A stretch of 64,000 bases of DNA from Nostoc sp. FACHB-892 (lineage in GTDB: Bacteria; Cyanobacteriota; Cyanobacteriia; Cyanobacteriales; Nostocaceae). The DNA lies in NCBI RefSeq assembly GCF_014698795.1, contig NZ_JACJTR010000013.1, positions 1-64,000 of the forward strand, in the 5' to 3' direction. Shown piece by piece: positions 13,948 through 24,591 of the stretch (its first letter is position 1; every line of letters starts with the position of its first letter). The notes beneath the pieces are model-generated. The model was not told the origin of the DNA. It made no database searches and was given only the letters and a program-made list of their open reading frames with translations. Both the position numbers and the translations under genes were made by a program.

Positions 13948-16284
13948 TTAAAAATTACTAATAGAAAAACCTCGACGCGTGGGTTTAAGATTTGCTAACT
14001 CCACCTGAAAACTTACCTTGTCGCTCATTTCACCACTTCTCGCTTCCAAAGTCCATTTACCAGGACGCAAATTCCAAAATAAAGAATTAGCTGAGTTTGT
14101 ATCTAGTTTTTCACCATTCAGCCACCACTCTACAGGCGCAGATTTATTTCCCGCTAATTTGAATTCAAGTTTTTGCTTCGCTTCTTCACCTGGATACAGT
14201 AAGAATAAGTCGCCATGATGCGGAGATAAAATTCTCAAATTAGTTGAAACAAAACTTGATTGCTGTTGTTTTGCCAACCATTCATCATATTCTGGTGGCA
14301 AATTGAATTGATTTTCACGTTCGTAGGCAATTTTATCTTCTGGATAGAAATATTCCTGCACTACTGAGGTACAATCTGGTGTTGGTCGTAAACCCGAAAT
14401 TGCACATATAGGTAGTTGCACTAAACCTTCTGGAGGTGGAAAATCTCCTGGTTCTTGGTGTTCATGCAGGTGTAACATAATCCGATTCCACAAGGGTGCA
14501 GCCCCGGCAACGCCTGAAACTTGGCGCATCGGTTCGCCATTGAAATTGCCTACCCAAGTAGCGACAGTGTAATCTGTGGTGAAGCCAATCGTCCAAGTAT
14601 CGCGAAAATTGGAAGAAGTGCCAGTTTTAACAGCAGCAGGAAAAGGTAAATTTAATACTGAGTCTACACCAAATGCTGTTGCACGAGCATGGTTGTCACT
14701 AAGTATGTTGGTTATTAATTGCCATATTGTGTGGTTGGGGAGTTGGGAGTGGGGAGTAGGGAGTAGGGAATTGGAAAATGTGCTTACTAAAGGGGTAGCA
14801 TCTCCTTGTCGTGCTATGGTCAAGTAGGCACGGGCTAATTCCCATAAACTGACTTCGCCACTACCTAGAGTCAAACCCAAACCATAATGTTCTGGGGTTT
14901 GGTTAAGGTGTTCAAACCCCAATTGATGCAGACGTTCGAGGAAAGTCTGCACACCTACCTTTTCTAACACCCGTACTGCTGGTACATTTAGGGAATTTGC
15001 TAAAGCGATTCGCACGCGCACAGGGCCAAGGAAGCTTTCGGTGTAATCTGTGGGGCTATAAAGTTTTGCGCCAGGAATTGCATAATGGGCAGGTACATCT
15101 GCCAAAATGGTATTTGGGCGAATTAAACCTTTTTCTAAAGCTAATTCATACACAAAAGGCTTGAGGGTAGATCCTGGTTGACGTAGCGCTTGCACTCCAT
15201 CATTGCGTCCTAGTTTTGCCTCATTAAAATAATCAGGCGAACCGACATAAGCCAATACTTCACCAGTGTGGTTGTCAATCACCAACGCGGATGCATCATG
15301 CACGTTGTTGGCAGCCAGAGAAGAAATTACCTGTTGCACCTGTGCTTCGACAAACTGCTGTAAAGGGCGATTTATAGTTGTGCGAATAACGGATTTATCC
15401 TCTGCCTTTAAAAGAGGGGCTTGATTCCTCTCTTTGTTAGGGGGGATTTGATTAGCTAACCAAAACAAAAAGTGTGGTGCGGCGATAATTCCTTGTGGGC
15501 GAGACTGAAACACAACTTTTTCGCTTTGTGTTCGGGCTGCGTAGCTTGCCGCCGTAGGCATCGCACGACTAATATACTTTTCCTGTACCATCCGATTAAG
15601 GACGTATTTTTGCCGTTGCTTCAGCCGTTCCCAATGCTGGTAAGGGTTAAAGTATGTGGGATTATTAGGGATAGCAGCTAACAAACTAGCTTGGGCAAGA
15701 TTCAAGTCACTAGCTGGGATGGAAAAATAAGTCTGCGCGGCTGCTTCCACACCATATATATTCCCTCCCATTGGCAACCGATTGATATATGCAGAGAGAA
15801 TTTCATCTTTGTTCATCCCTGCGACTAACCGCCAAGATAGCCAAATTTCTTGCATTTTACCCCACAGAGTGCGCGGGACAGGATCTAACATCCGTGCTAA
15901 CTGCATAGTAATAGTGGAAGCGCCAGAAACAATTCGTTTCGCGTGGATGGCTTCTTTGCTGGCGCGGATAACAGCTTTCATATCCAACGCCCCATGATGG
16001 TAAAAGCTACCATCTTCGGCGGCCAAAATAGCATGGATAAACTGGGGCGAAACCTGATTTAGCGGTACTACTGACGTATGCTCTTGGTCACGGGTGAGTA
16101 ATGTTCCTAATGGTAAACCATTGCGATCGCTAAATTGCATTGCCAGTTGATTTTGGGCAATGTCTGCGGCTCGAATGGGTGCAAAATAAGGTAGTAAGCG
16201 GATAACCAGACAGATTACCAGCACAGCCAGGATAACTTTGCCTGTATGCTTAATTTTGAGTAGCGATCGTAAAATTGCCTTCAT
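13948..16284 (-). CDS. pbpC: Penicillin-binding protein 1C
   Basis: 778-residue bifunctional peptidoglycan synthase anchored by one N-terminal helix (about 18-35). Glycosyltransferase GT51: AAEDGSFYHHGALD with the catalytic Glu, GASTITMQLARM, GGNIYGVEAAAQTYF. Transpeptidase: serine motif PGSTLKPF, SLN, and KTGTSSNFRDTWTIGF. The last about 90 residues form the PBP1C-specific C-terminal domain (LRILSPHHGDLFLLYP...). A heptamer repeat is inserted in frame within the transpeptidase domain (14737-14771). It is divergent from an alpha-2-macroglobulin gene, its usual partner in bacteria. Confidence 0.95.
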   Translation of the reverse strand: MKAILRSLLKIKHTGKVILAVLVICLVIRLLPYFAPIRAADIAQNQLAMQFSDRNGLPLGTLLTRDQEHTSVVPLNQVSPQFIHAILAAEDGSFYHHGALDMKAVIRASKEAIHAKRIVSGASTITMQLARMLDPVPRTLWGKMQEIWLSWRLVAGMNKDEILSAYINRLPMGGNIYGVEAAAQTYFSIPASDLNLAQASLLAAIPNNPTYFNPYQHWERLKQRQKYVLNRMVQEKYISRAMPTAASYAARTQSEKVVFQSRPQGIIAAPHFLFWLANQIPPNKERNQAPLLKAEDKSVIRTTINRPLQQFVEAQVQQVISSLAANNVHDASALVIDNHTGEVLAYVGSPDYFNEAKLGRNDGVQALRQPGSTLKPFVYELALEKGLIRPNTILADVPAHYAIPGAKLYSPTDYTESFLGPVRVRIALANSLNVPAVRVLEKVGVQTFLERLHQLGFEHLNQTPEHYGLGLTLGSGEVSLWELARAYLTIARQGDATPLVSTFSNSLLPTPHSQLPNHTIWQLITNILSDNHARATAFGVDSVLNLPFPAAVKTGTSSNFRDTWTIGFTTDYTVATWVGNFNGEPMRQVSGVAGAAPLWNRIMLHLHEHQEPGDFPPPEGLVQLPICAISGLRPTPDCTSVVQEYFYPEDKIAYERENQFNLPPEYDEWLAKQQQSSFVSTNLRILSPHHGDLFLLYPGEEAKQKLEFKLAGNKSAPVEWWLNGEKLDTNSANSLFWNLRPGKWTLEARSGEMSDKVSFQVELANLKPTRRGFSISNF
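14737..14771. repeat. In-frame heptamer repeat inside pbpC
   Basis: Five tandem 7-bp units (GGGGAGT, TGGGAGT, GGGGAGT, AGGGAGT, AGGGAAT). On the coding strand they translate to the low-complexity NSLLPTPHSQLPN stretch inside the transpeptidase domain without breaking the frame. Confidence 0.8.
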
Positions 16285-16629
16285 CAGGGAATCCCCTGCC
16301 CAAAAAAACCTACTTTAATTTTGACGCGGCGATTACATCTACATCAGTAAATATGTCAAATCCTTAATAATTCATTTGTCTTAACTTAGCAGATGTAAAT
16401 CAATTTTTACGAAATTTAAATATTTATAGTTAAGAATTGTAGTCATTTTTGGAACAATAACACTCGATTAGTTATCTATGTAAATAAACATCCGTTATAT
16501 CCACAGCTTAAGTAAAATAACTAGTTATCTTGCGTCCTTTATCAGTCTGGGCATTGCTCAATCTATGAAGTAATGGAAATTTTTATTTGCTATAATTTTG
16601 TGATTTTTTTATTTTAAATTACTAAAAAG
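16285..16629. promoter_or_regulatory. Divergent promoter region pbpC / alpha-2-macroglobulin
   Basis: 345 bp of AT-rich sequence between two oppositely oriented start codons. It must hold both promoters. TATAAT-like strings such as GCTATAATTTTG (about 16590) could be a -10 element for the + gene. No clear operator palindrome was seen. Confidence 0.5.
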
Positions 16630-19600
16630 ATGATGATCAGAGTTTTATTACGTTTTTACCATAAAATAACCTATCGCATTCTTAACATCTTTAGAGGTTC
16701 ATTTAAAAAAAATGGGCATTATTCAAGCCGTAAGGGACCAATACAGTTTCTTCTTATCTTTACATTTATACTAGGAATGGCAGGGTGTAATTTTTTTAGT
16801 ATTAACTCAAGCAAAGAACCACTCCCAGCCGTTTCCCCATTAACACCGCCAAAACTACCAGACTGGATTGAACAAATTAGTCCCATTGGAGATGCCAAAC
16901 CTCTTAACCAAATCCGCATACGCTTTAAAGAAGCTTTAATACCAGTTGAAAGCCTCGACAGCCCAGAACAACAGAAAATATTAGAAAAATTTACAATTTG
17001 GCCACCTTTTCCTGGTCAATTTCGCTTTTTGACACCGCGTATGGTGGGTTTTCAAGCCGAGAAAGCATTGCCGATAGCGACAAGATTTAAAGTCACTCTT
17101 AAAGCAGGTTTAGCTGATTTAAAAAACCATCGCTTAGACAAAGATTTACCTTGGACTTTCAATACCGAGTCTATCAAACTCACTAATTTACCCGGTGTCA
17201 ATCCCATTGAGAAAGCTGATATCGAACCAATTGATTTAAAACAAAAGCTACAGTTCACTTCTAATGTAGAATTAGATTTAGCTTCCGTACAAAAACATTC
17301 ACAGTTAATTCCTGAAGGTAAAAATAAAGGTACAGATTTTAAAGTTGAATTAAATAAAGAAGAAAAACCATTAGAAAATGAAGATCCTTTAGAAAAAATT
17401 GACCCTTCAGCACGCAATTGGATTTATAATCTCATCCCACAGCAAAATCTTGAAAAAGCAACCCCTTATCGGCTAGTATTTTCTCCCGGAATACGTCCTG
17501 CTTATGGCAATCTCCCTACAGAAAAAGAATTTGCCAGTAAGTTAGTAACTTATTCGCCTTTGGCATTTCAGAAAATTAACTATTACGGACAGCCAGATGC
17601 AGGTGGAACTTTTGGAAGATTTATCAAAGGAAGTCCCCAGCTAGAATTTAATAATGTCTTAATGGCAGATTCAGCTAAAGAAAATATTAACATTAATCCG
17701 GCACCAAAAGATATTTCGAGAATTTTGCAAGTCAACGATGAAGATAAAATTGTCGGCATCAATCCTTACGCGCTAGAACCAGCCAAAACTTATACAATTA
17801 CTATCAGCGAAAATCTCAAAGATAAGTTTGGACAGACTTTAGGTAAACCTGTCACACTTAAATATGATACTGGAGATTTAGCTGGGGATATCTGGGTACC
17901 ATCAGATTTGAATATTTTCCCCACAGGTAAAGATTTACAGCTCAATATTAGTACAGTAAATCTGCCAGAATCAAAATACAAAGCAGCTTATCGAGTAGTT
18001 AAACCGACAGATTTAGTTTATTTTAATTATGGTAATGATTTATTACCAAAACCTTCTGATTGGCAAAATTTTAAGGTATCGGGTAATAAAAATCAATCAG
18101 TTGACGTTGCTGTTCCTCTCCGGGAAAAAATAAGTGCAGCTACGGGAATGTTAGCTTATGGAGTGCAAGCCCGCACTAATAAATATCAGGAGAATGGTAA
18201 AGAACTGTGGCGAGAACCTACCACTTATGGCTTGGTTGAATTGACGAATTTGGGCGTATTTACTCAGTGGTTCCCTGAGTCAGGTTTAATTCGCGTTAAT
18301 CATCTTACAGATGGTTCACCAGTTCAAGCGGCTGCTGTTGAAATTTATCAATCAAAGTTACAGGCTAAATCTCGCCCCGAACCTATACCTTGTGCAACAG
18401 GTAAAACTGATGAAAATGGAACTTTTAGAATTAATCGGGAAGAATTACAGCAATGTTATTCTGGGAATGAAAGTTCTAGTAAATCACCACAATTATTAGT
18501 AATTGCCCGTGAGAATCAAGATTGGGCATTTGCTAGAACCGAAGAATATAGCGGCGTTTATGGCTACGGTATTGATGCAAGTTGGCAAGATGGTAAACCA
18601 GAATCACGCGGGGTAATTTTTTCAGATAGACAGTTATATCAACCAGGCGAAAAAGCTTGGTTAACTGGGTTTGCTGACTTCTTGCAAAATGGTACAATCC
18701 AGCAAGATAAAAATGCTGTTTACCAATTAACTTTGGTAAATCCTGATGGACAAAAGACCAATTTAGGTACACAAACTACAAATGAATTTGGTACATTTTC
18801 TCTAGAACTGCCAATCAAGACAACTCAGCGTTTAGGCTACCATACAATCCAGGCTAAGGGGAAGAATGGGCAACAAATATCTGGAGAATTTCGGGTAGCT
18901 GAATTTAAGCCACCTAATTTTAAAGTCGAACTCAACTTAGATAAAGAATTTGCTCTCATTGACGACAAAGTTAATATTAATGCTACAAGTAATTATTTAT
19001 TTGGTGCGCCTGTAGAAGGTGGCGAAGCAAAATACTTTATTACTCGTCAACAGGCTAATTTTGTTCCTAAAGGTTGGGATGAATTTACTTTTGGTAGGCA
19101 ATGGCTATGGCCGGAGGAAACGCCTACTATATCTAGTGATGTATTGCAAACTAATACCCAGCTAGATGCTAATGGTAAAAGTAGTCAAACTGTGAATGTG
19201 GCTAATGATTTACCATATCCGATGACTTACCGGGTGGATGTGCAAGTTGCAGATGTTTCTAATCTATCTGTAGCGAATTCTAAAACTTTTACAGCCTTAC
19301 CGAGTAATCGCCTTATCGGGTTAAAAAGTAATTTCATCGCTGATGCTGGTAAGGCTTTTCCCATTGAAGTCATTGTTACTGACCCTACAGGAAAACCGAT
19401 AACAGGTCAACGGGTGCGGCTGGAATTACAACAAATTAAATACAGCAGCGTCACGCAATTGGTAGAAGGTAGCCGAACTCCAAAAAATCAAGTTGAATAT
19501 AAAACAGTCGGACAAGTAGAAATTACATCTGCTAGCAATCCACAATCAGTAAATTTGACAACACCGGAATCTGGTTCATACCGGATTAGAGTTAATTTTA

Positions 19601-22443
19601 GTGATGCCAAAGACGAATTAAGCGCCACAGATTTACAAATTTGGGCAACTGGGGAGAATCCAGTATTTTGGGGTTCTAAAGAAAAAGATGTCTTAGAAAT
19701 TCAGCTAGATAAAAAAGAGTTTAAACCTGGTGAAACCGCTACTGTACTAATTCAATCTCCCTATCCAGACGCAGAATTGTACTTTGCTGTAATTAAAGAC
19801 AAACCTCTTTATCAGCAAATTACCAAAACTCAGGGAAGCGCACCACAAATTCAGTTTAAAGTCACGCCAGAAATGCTGCCAAATGCGGCTATTGAAGCTG
19901 TCTTAGTCAGACAAGGTAAACCGATAAACCAAGCGGAAGCGGGAAGTTTAGATAATTTGGTGAAGATTGGTTTTACACCTTTTAAAGTTAACTTGGGGGA
20001 TAAGTATTTAAAACTGCAAGTTAAACCCGTGCAAGCATCATTGGAACCTGGTGCAGAAGAAACGGTACAACTGGAACTAAAAGATAATCAAGGAAACCCC
20101 ACCCAAGGACAGTTTACAGTTATGGTGGTAAATGAGGCGGTGTTACAACTTTCTGGTTATCGTCCGCCAGATTTGGTAGATACAGTTTATGCAGAACAGC
20201 CAATATCTACCCGCTTTAGCGATAACCGACCAGATGTCATATTACAAACACAAAATATAGCTAAACCCAAAGGTTGGGGTTACGGCGGTGGTTTCTCAAC
20301 TAGTGCAGCAAATACTCGCACTCGCACAAACTTTCAAGCCTTAGCTTACTACAACGGTTCTGTTCTCACCAATGCTAATGGCAATGCACAGATAACTTTT
20401 AAACTCCCGGATGACTTAACTACATGGCGGGTGATGGCTGTGGCCACCGATGGAAATCTGCGTTTCGGGAATGGGGACGCGACGTTTATCGCCACAAAGC
20501 CACTGCTAACTAATGCCATGTTGCCACAGTTTGCCCGTCCAGGCGATCGCATCCTTGCTGGTTTATCCGTCACCAACAACACCGGAAATACAGGAAATCT
20601 CTCAATTAATGGCGAACTTAGCGGTAAGGTGAAGTTTGCTGACAAAAACCCCACAGTTACTGCATTACAAACCAAAGCTGAATCTACAACTCATGCTTAT
20701 CGCTTTCCAATGGTGGCGGATAGTGTGGGAGTTGGTAAAGTCCGCTTTACCACTCAACTAAATAATACAGCCGCAGATGCTTTTGAAGTTCCTTTGGAAA
20801 TTAAACCAATTGAAATTACAGAACAAGTCGTTGAAGGTGGTGTAACTGAAAAACAGGTGAAGATTCCTCTGAATGTTGATAAAAACACCTTCCCTGATGC
20901 AGGAGGTTTAAACATTCAGTTGGCGAGTACTTTGGTACCAGAGATTCAAGCACCAGCAAAGCAGGTTTTAGAAGATAATGATTTGCCTTTTACAGAACCG
21001 GCTGCAAGTCAGTTAATGATTGCTGCTAATCTGCAAAATCTTACACAAAAATATGGTCAGACATTTTCAGAATTTAATCCTAGCCAACAGGCAAAACAAG
21101 CCATTGAACAATTACAAAAACTCCAAATAGCTGATGGTGGTTTTGTTGCTTTCCCCGGACAAGAAAAATCTGACCCTTGGGTTTCTTCTTATGCAGGTGA
21201 ATCTTTGGCTAAAGCCAGTCAGGTATTCCCTAATTTAGTCGATTTAGGAATCCTGTCTCGCGTGAAACCTTATCTACAAAAAGTTCTAGCGAATCCTGGA
21301 GAATATGATTTTTGCAAACAACTATTATGTAAAAGGCAACTGCAACTTAATGCTTTAATAGCCTTAGCAGAAATAGGAGATAAACGCAATACTTTTCTTA
21401 CAGATATTTATGGGCAGCGCAATAACTTTGATTTAGTAACTCAAATTAAATTGGCGCGATACTTATCTCAATTCCCAGAATGGCAAAATGAATCTCAAGA
21501 GTTGGCGAACAAACTGCAACAGAATATCTATGAAACTGGTCGCACGGCGGTTGTAAGTTTACCACGTAGTTGGGAATGGATGAGTTCATCTACCACGACG
21601 CAAGCCCAAGCTTTACGCTTGTTTGTTGCCAAGCAGAGTAAACCCGAAGTTATAGATAAATTATTCCAAAGTCTTTTGGCACTGCGACGAGATGGCACTT
21701 GGCAGACTAACTATAATAATGCCCAAGCATTAACAGCTTTGGTAGAATATAGCCAACTGCAACCTACGCCACCTAATTTTGTTGCCACAGTGCAATTAGC
21801 TGGTAATAAGTTAGGAGAAAACCGCTTTGATGGCTACAAAAATCTTAGCTTACAAGTAAATGTGCCAATGAATCAATTACCTCATGGTCGTCATGATTTA
21901 ACACTGCAAAAATCAGGTAATGGAACTTTGCACTATCTAGTTGCTTATAATTATCGCTTGCAGGGAAATCAACCAGGTAGGTTTAACGGTTTACGCATAA
22001 CGCGAGAAATTAGTCAAGTAAATCAAGAGAAAGTTTTACAAAAAACAGGTCTTTACGCTTTCGATAAACCCTTGACTTTAGCCTCTGGACAGGTGTTTGA
22101 TATTGGTTTAGAAATCATTGCCGATCATCCTGTGGATCATCTGGTGATTAAAGACCCTTTACCATCAGGTTTTGAGGCTGTGGATGCAAGTTTCCAAACT
22201 ACCACAGCTGCATTACAAGCAAAAGCCGATAGCTGGGAACTTGGCTTTAGAAATATCTACCGCGATCGCATTATCGCCTACTCCGACCACCTGGAACCAG
22301 GAGTTTATAGTCTGCACTATTTAGTTCGTTCTGTTACTCCTGGTACATTTTCTTGGCCTGGTGCAGAAGTTCACCTGCAATATGCACCAGAAGAATTTGG
22401 GCGTACAGCTGAGTCTACATTAATACTGGAGGATAGGAAGTAA
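16630..22443 (+). CDS. Bacterial alpha-2-macroglobulin family lipoprotein
   Basis: 1937-residue periplasmic giant. A hydrophobic segment ending in lipobox GMAGC puts the lipidated Cys at residue 53. Next come MG-like beta domains, an RGVIFSDRQLYQPGE (MG1-type bacterial) region, a YFAVIKDKPLYQQ/VMVVNEAVLQL region, TRTRTNFQALAYYNGSVLTN, then TFKLPDDLTTWRVMAVATDG. The helical thioester-type domain has QIADGGFVAFPGQEKSDPWVSSYAGESL. Where thioester members have C-[LM]-E-Q the sequence reads NDLPFTEPAASQLMI, so no thioester can form. Bacterial members paired with pbpC are thought to trap proteases and protect the cell when the wall is breached. Confidence 0.92.
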   Translation: MMIRVLLRFYHKITYRILNIFRGSFKKNGHYSSRKGPIQFLLIFTFILGMAGCNFFSINSSKEPLPAVSPLTPPKLPDWIEQISPIGDAKPLNQIRIRFKEALIPVESLDSPEQQKILEKFTIWPPFPGQFRFLTPRMVGFQAEKALPIATRFKVTLKAGLADLKNHRLDKDLPWTFNTESIKLTNLPGVNPIEKADIEPIDLKQKLQFTSNVELDLASVQKHSQLIPEGKNKGTDFKVELNKEEKPLENEDPLEKIDPSARNWIYNLIPQQNLEKATPYRLVFSPGIRPAYGNLPTEKEFASKLVTYSPLAFQKINYYGQPDAGGTFGRFIKGSPQLEFNNVLMADSAKENININPAPKDISRILQVNDEDKIVGINPYALEPAKTYTITISENLKDKFGQTLGKPVTLKYDTGDLAGDIWVPSDLNIFPTGKDLQLNISTVNLPESKYKAAYRVVKPTDLVYFNYGNDLLPKPSDWQNFKVSGNKNQSVDVAVPLREKISAATGMLAYGVQARTNKYQENGKELWREPTTYGLVELTNLGVFTQWFPESGLIRVNHLTDGSPVQAAAVEIYQSKLQAKSRPEPIPCATGKTDENGTFRINREELQQCYSGNESSSKSPQLLVIARENQDWAFARTEEYSGVYGYGIDASWQDGKPESRGVIFSDRQLYQPGEKAWLTGFADFLQNGTIQQDKNAVYQLTLVNPDGQKTNLGTQTTNEFGTFSLELPIKTTQRLGYHTIQAKGKNGQQISGEFRVAEFKPPNFKVELNLDKEFALIDDKVNINATSNYLFGAPVEGGEAKYFITRQQANFVPKGWDEFTFGRQWLWPEETPTISSDVLQTNTQLDANGKSSQTVNVANDLPYPMTYRVDVQVADVSNLSVANSKTFTALPSNRLIGLKSNFIADAGKAFPIEVIVTDPTGKPITGQRVRLELQQIKYSSVTQLVEGSRTPKNQVEYKTVGQVEITSASNPQSVNLTTPESGSYRIRVNFSDAKDELSATDLQIWATGENPVFWGSKEKDVLEIQLDKKEFKPGETATVLIQSPYPDAELYFAVIKDKPLYQQITKTQGSAPQIQFKVTPEMLPNAAIEAVLVRQGKPINQAEAGSLDNLVKIGFTPFKVNLGDKYLKLQVKPVQASLEPGAEETVQLELKDNQGNPTQGQFTVMVVNEAVLQLSGYRPPDLVDTVYAEQPISTRFSDNRPDVILQTQNIAKPKGWGYGGGFSTSAANTRTRTNFQALAYYNGSVLTNANGNAQITFKLPDDLTTWRVMAVATDGNLRFGNGDATFIATKPLLTNAMLPQFARPGDRILAGLSVTNNTGNTGNLSINGELSGKVKFADKNPTVTALQTKAESTTHAYRFPMVADSVGVGKVRFTTQLNNTAADAFEVPLEIKPIEITEQVVEGGVTEKQVKIPLNVDKNTFPDAGGLNIQLASTLVPEIQAPAKQVLEDNDLPFTEPAASQLMIAANLQNLTQKYGQTFSEFNPSQQAKQAIEQLQKLQIADGGFVAFPGQEKSDPWVSSYAGESLAKASQVFPNLVDLGILSRVKPYLQKVLANPGEYDFCKQLLCKRQLQLNALIALAEIGDKRNTFLTDIYGQRNNFDLVTQIKLARYLSQFPEWQNESQELANKLQQNIYETGRTAVVSLPRSWEWMSSSTTTQAQALRLFVAKQSKPEVIDKLFQSLLALRRDGTWQTNYNNAQALTALVEYSQLQPTPPNFVATVQLAGNKLGENRFDGYKNLSLQVNVPMNQLPHGRHDLTLQKSGNGTLHYLVAYNYRLQGNQPGRFNGLRITREISQVNQEKVLQKTGLYAFDKPLTLASGQVFDIGLEIIADHPVDHLVIKDPLPSGFEAVDASFQTTTAALQAKADSWELGFRNIYRDRIIAYSDHLEPGVYSLHYLVRSVTPGTFSWPGAEVHLQYAPEEFGRTAESTLILEDRK

Positions 22444-22449
22444 TTATTT

Positions 22450-22671
22450 ATGCCATCCTTAGCTGCACTAATTTGTCAGATAATACATGACGAACTAGAA
22501 AAAGTTATAGCCAGCTACGTAGAAAAGCAAGATATCAATTTACTGATTATGGTAATCTACGGACAATTGGCAGTACTACAGCCCAAATGCCACCCAGCAG
22601 CCACATCCCTGTCTTGCTATTCAAGTAGATTTTTGTCCAACATCCATAAAAAGGTGATTGTCAATACTTAA
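22450..22671 (+). CDS. Small ORF of unknown status
   Basis: 73 codons beginning 6 bp after the alpha-2-macroglobulin stop (MPSLAALICQIIHDELEKVI). The first half could form an amphipathic helix; the second half (HPAATSLSCYSSRFLSN) looks unstructured. No family is recognised and no strong ribosome site is present. It could be a translationally coupled small protein or chance. Confidence 0.25.
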   Translation: MPSLAALICQIIHDELEKVIASYVEKQDINLLIMVIYGQLAVLQPKCHPAATSLSCYSSRFLSNIHKKVIVNT

Positions 22672-23712
22672 TGTCATGAATGAGTAGTAAAATTTACAGT
22701 CTCATAAAGCACCAAAAATACAATAATGGTTGTTTTTATATCTGTGTTTACTCTGATTTATAGTAGTTATCTATTTAATTAATAGAGACTTATGGCTAGT
22801 ATGATTAATCCCCTAAATCAGGAAAATACTGATTCTATAATTATGTCTATTTTGAAATCTTTATGTTTTTTGTTTAAACTTTACTGTTTCTTTATAAGAA
22901 TTTTGTAACTCTCTTTTAGGATAGTGAAAGCACACTACTTGTGTCACTATAAAGGCCCTCTAGTGAATATGTAAATTCTCTGTGTACGTAATGATGACAA
23001 CAGCAGCAGACTCTAAAAACTGGCTGCAAGTAAGCCGTTATAGTAATCGGGGAAGTGTTTATTTATTTGCTCCGATGGTTAACTTCAATGTGATGGCTGA
23101 AGTTGGAGATACTCCCCCCTAATTTAATGCGCTTGTACTTGTTTGGAAATTTTATGAGGAATTCAACAATTACATCTTGATACCAGCGAGTAAATTTGAT
23201 TCCAATTTTGGAACAGCATAAACAGATGTAATTGAATTGAAATAACTACTTTGATATTTGATGACTGAATACCTGAATGATAGTAGCTTGTCAAATTGCT
23301 AACTAATACACATCGAGAGTTAGGTGTTTGATGTTGTGGTAAAGCATTAAGCTTCAGTATTCATCATGTCCGAATATAAAAAAGTATTTTCTCTAATTTT
23401 CAACTTGTACAACTACTAAATAGTACAGCAGAACTCAGATCGGTTAAAACTGCTGTAATTACAGAATTTGCTTGTAAACAGATACAGCATTTCTTATATA
23501 GCTATATCTAAAAATTAAATAACACCTGTATTTAGTAGCTTCTAATCTTAGAGCTTGTCTTGGTTTGTTAAATAAACCATCTGATTTTTGCATTAATCTG
23601 TAATTTAAAAATGCAGATATAGAAATATAGATGGTACATATTAAGACTCAAATACAGGATTCCCAAACCAAAAAATCTCCAAACTCACAACTTAGCTGAA
23701 AATAATAGTAGT
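22672..23712. other. Long AT-rich intergenic region with one possible small ORF
   Basis: About 1 kb without a convincing gene. A 43-residue frame at 22991-23122 (+) starts MMTTAADSKNWLQVSRYSN and continues GSVYLFAP before GDTPP and stop. Its composition looks protein-like, so it may be a truncated remnant, but I know no match. A 10-bp inverted pair AATTACATCT / AGATGTAATT lies near 23168 and 23222. The last 100 bp presumably carry the promoter of the acetyltransferase. Confidence 0.4.
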
Positions 23713-24429
23713 ATGAATAATTTGAAAGTTTTTTCAAAACTAAAGCGGCTCCAAGAAATTTTGTTAACTACTTTTTTAGGTGACATTCCAACAATATTTG
23801 GGGGCGTAAAGTTACGTACTTTACTATATCGGACTATTTTTGCCCAGCTAGGTAGCTCAGTTTATATTCAAGATGGCGTTGAATTCCTTAGTACTGATTC
23901 TATTGAAATTGAGAATGGAGTTTATATCTTTAAAGGTGTTCGTATGGATGGAAAAGGACACGAAAACAATAGAATTCATCTAAAAAATGGAGTTGTCATT
24001 GAGCGTAACGTAGTGATAGGGGCATTAAACAACACTTGTATAGAGATTGGTCAAGATACTTTTATTGGTCCTAACGTTTGTATTAGTGGCCCTGGTGACA
24101 TAAAAATTGGCAAACACTGTTTAATTGCAGCCCACACTGGAATATATGCCAATAATCACAATTTTGCAGATCCAATAGAGCCAATCAAATACCAAGGTAT
24201 TACTTGTAAGGGGATCGCTATTGAGGATGACTGTTGGCTAGGTCATGGGGTAAAAGTATTAGATGGTGTCACTATTGGTAGAGGTAGTGTAATTGGTGCT
24301 GGCGCTGTTGTTACTAAAGATATTCCACCATTTTCGGTAGCTGTGGGTATACCTGCACGAGTAATTAAAAGCCGTGACGGTAAAGAACTTGCCAAGTCTA
24401 CAGAGTTACCTATGTCATCTTCAAACTAA
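23713..24429 (+). CDS. Hexapeptide-repeat acetyltransferase
   Basis: 238 residues of left-handed beta-helix type. Successive hexapeptide turns are visible (IEIENGVYIFKGVRM, IERNVVIGALNNTCIEIG, TFIGPNVCISG), with the active-site-like HTGIYANNHNFADP loop. The maltose/galactoside O-acetyltransferase closing turns follow: GIAIEDDCWLGHGVKVLDGV, IGRGSVIGAGAVV and VAVGIPARVIKSRDG. It probably acetylates a sugar of a surface polysaccharide with acetyl-CoA. The next gene is a membrane acyltransferase, which fits cell-envelope carbohydrate modification, but no glycosyltransferases are nearby. Confidence 0.9.
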   Translation: MNNLKVFSKLKRLQEILLTTFLGDIPTIFGGVKLRTLLYRTIFAQLGSSVYIQDGVEFLSTDSIEIENGVYIFKGVRMDGKGHENNRIHLKNGVVIERNVVIGALNNTCIEIGQDTFIGPNVCISGPGDIKIGKHCLIAAHTGIYANNHNFADPIEPIKYQGITCKGIAIEDDCWLGHGVKVLDGVTIGRGSVIGAGAVVTKDIPPFSVAVGIPARVIKSRDGKELAKSTELPMSSSN

Positions 24430-24591
24430 GTTTTATCAAGTTTGCCTGGGTAGTTCTATTTGAACACAGGCAGCCATTTACTAATTTGATGCATAATCTT
24501 TTAGCAACAGAAGACAACTTTGAGCATTATTAAACACGTTAAGCAGAGGTAAATCTATCTATCAGCAAAACCATAGTATGAGATTAACTAA

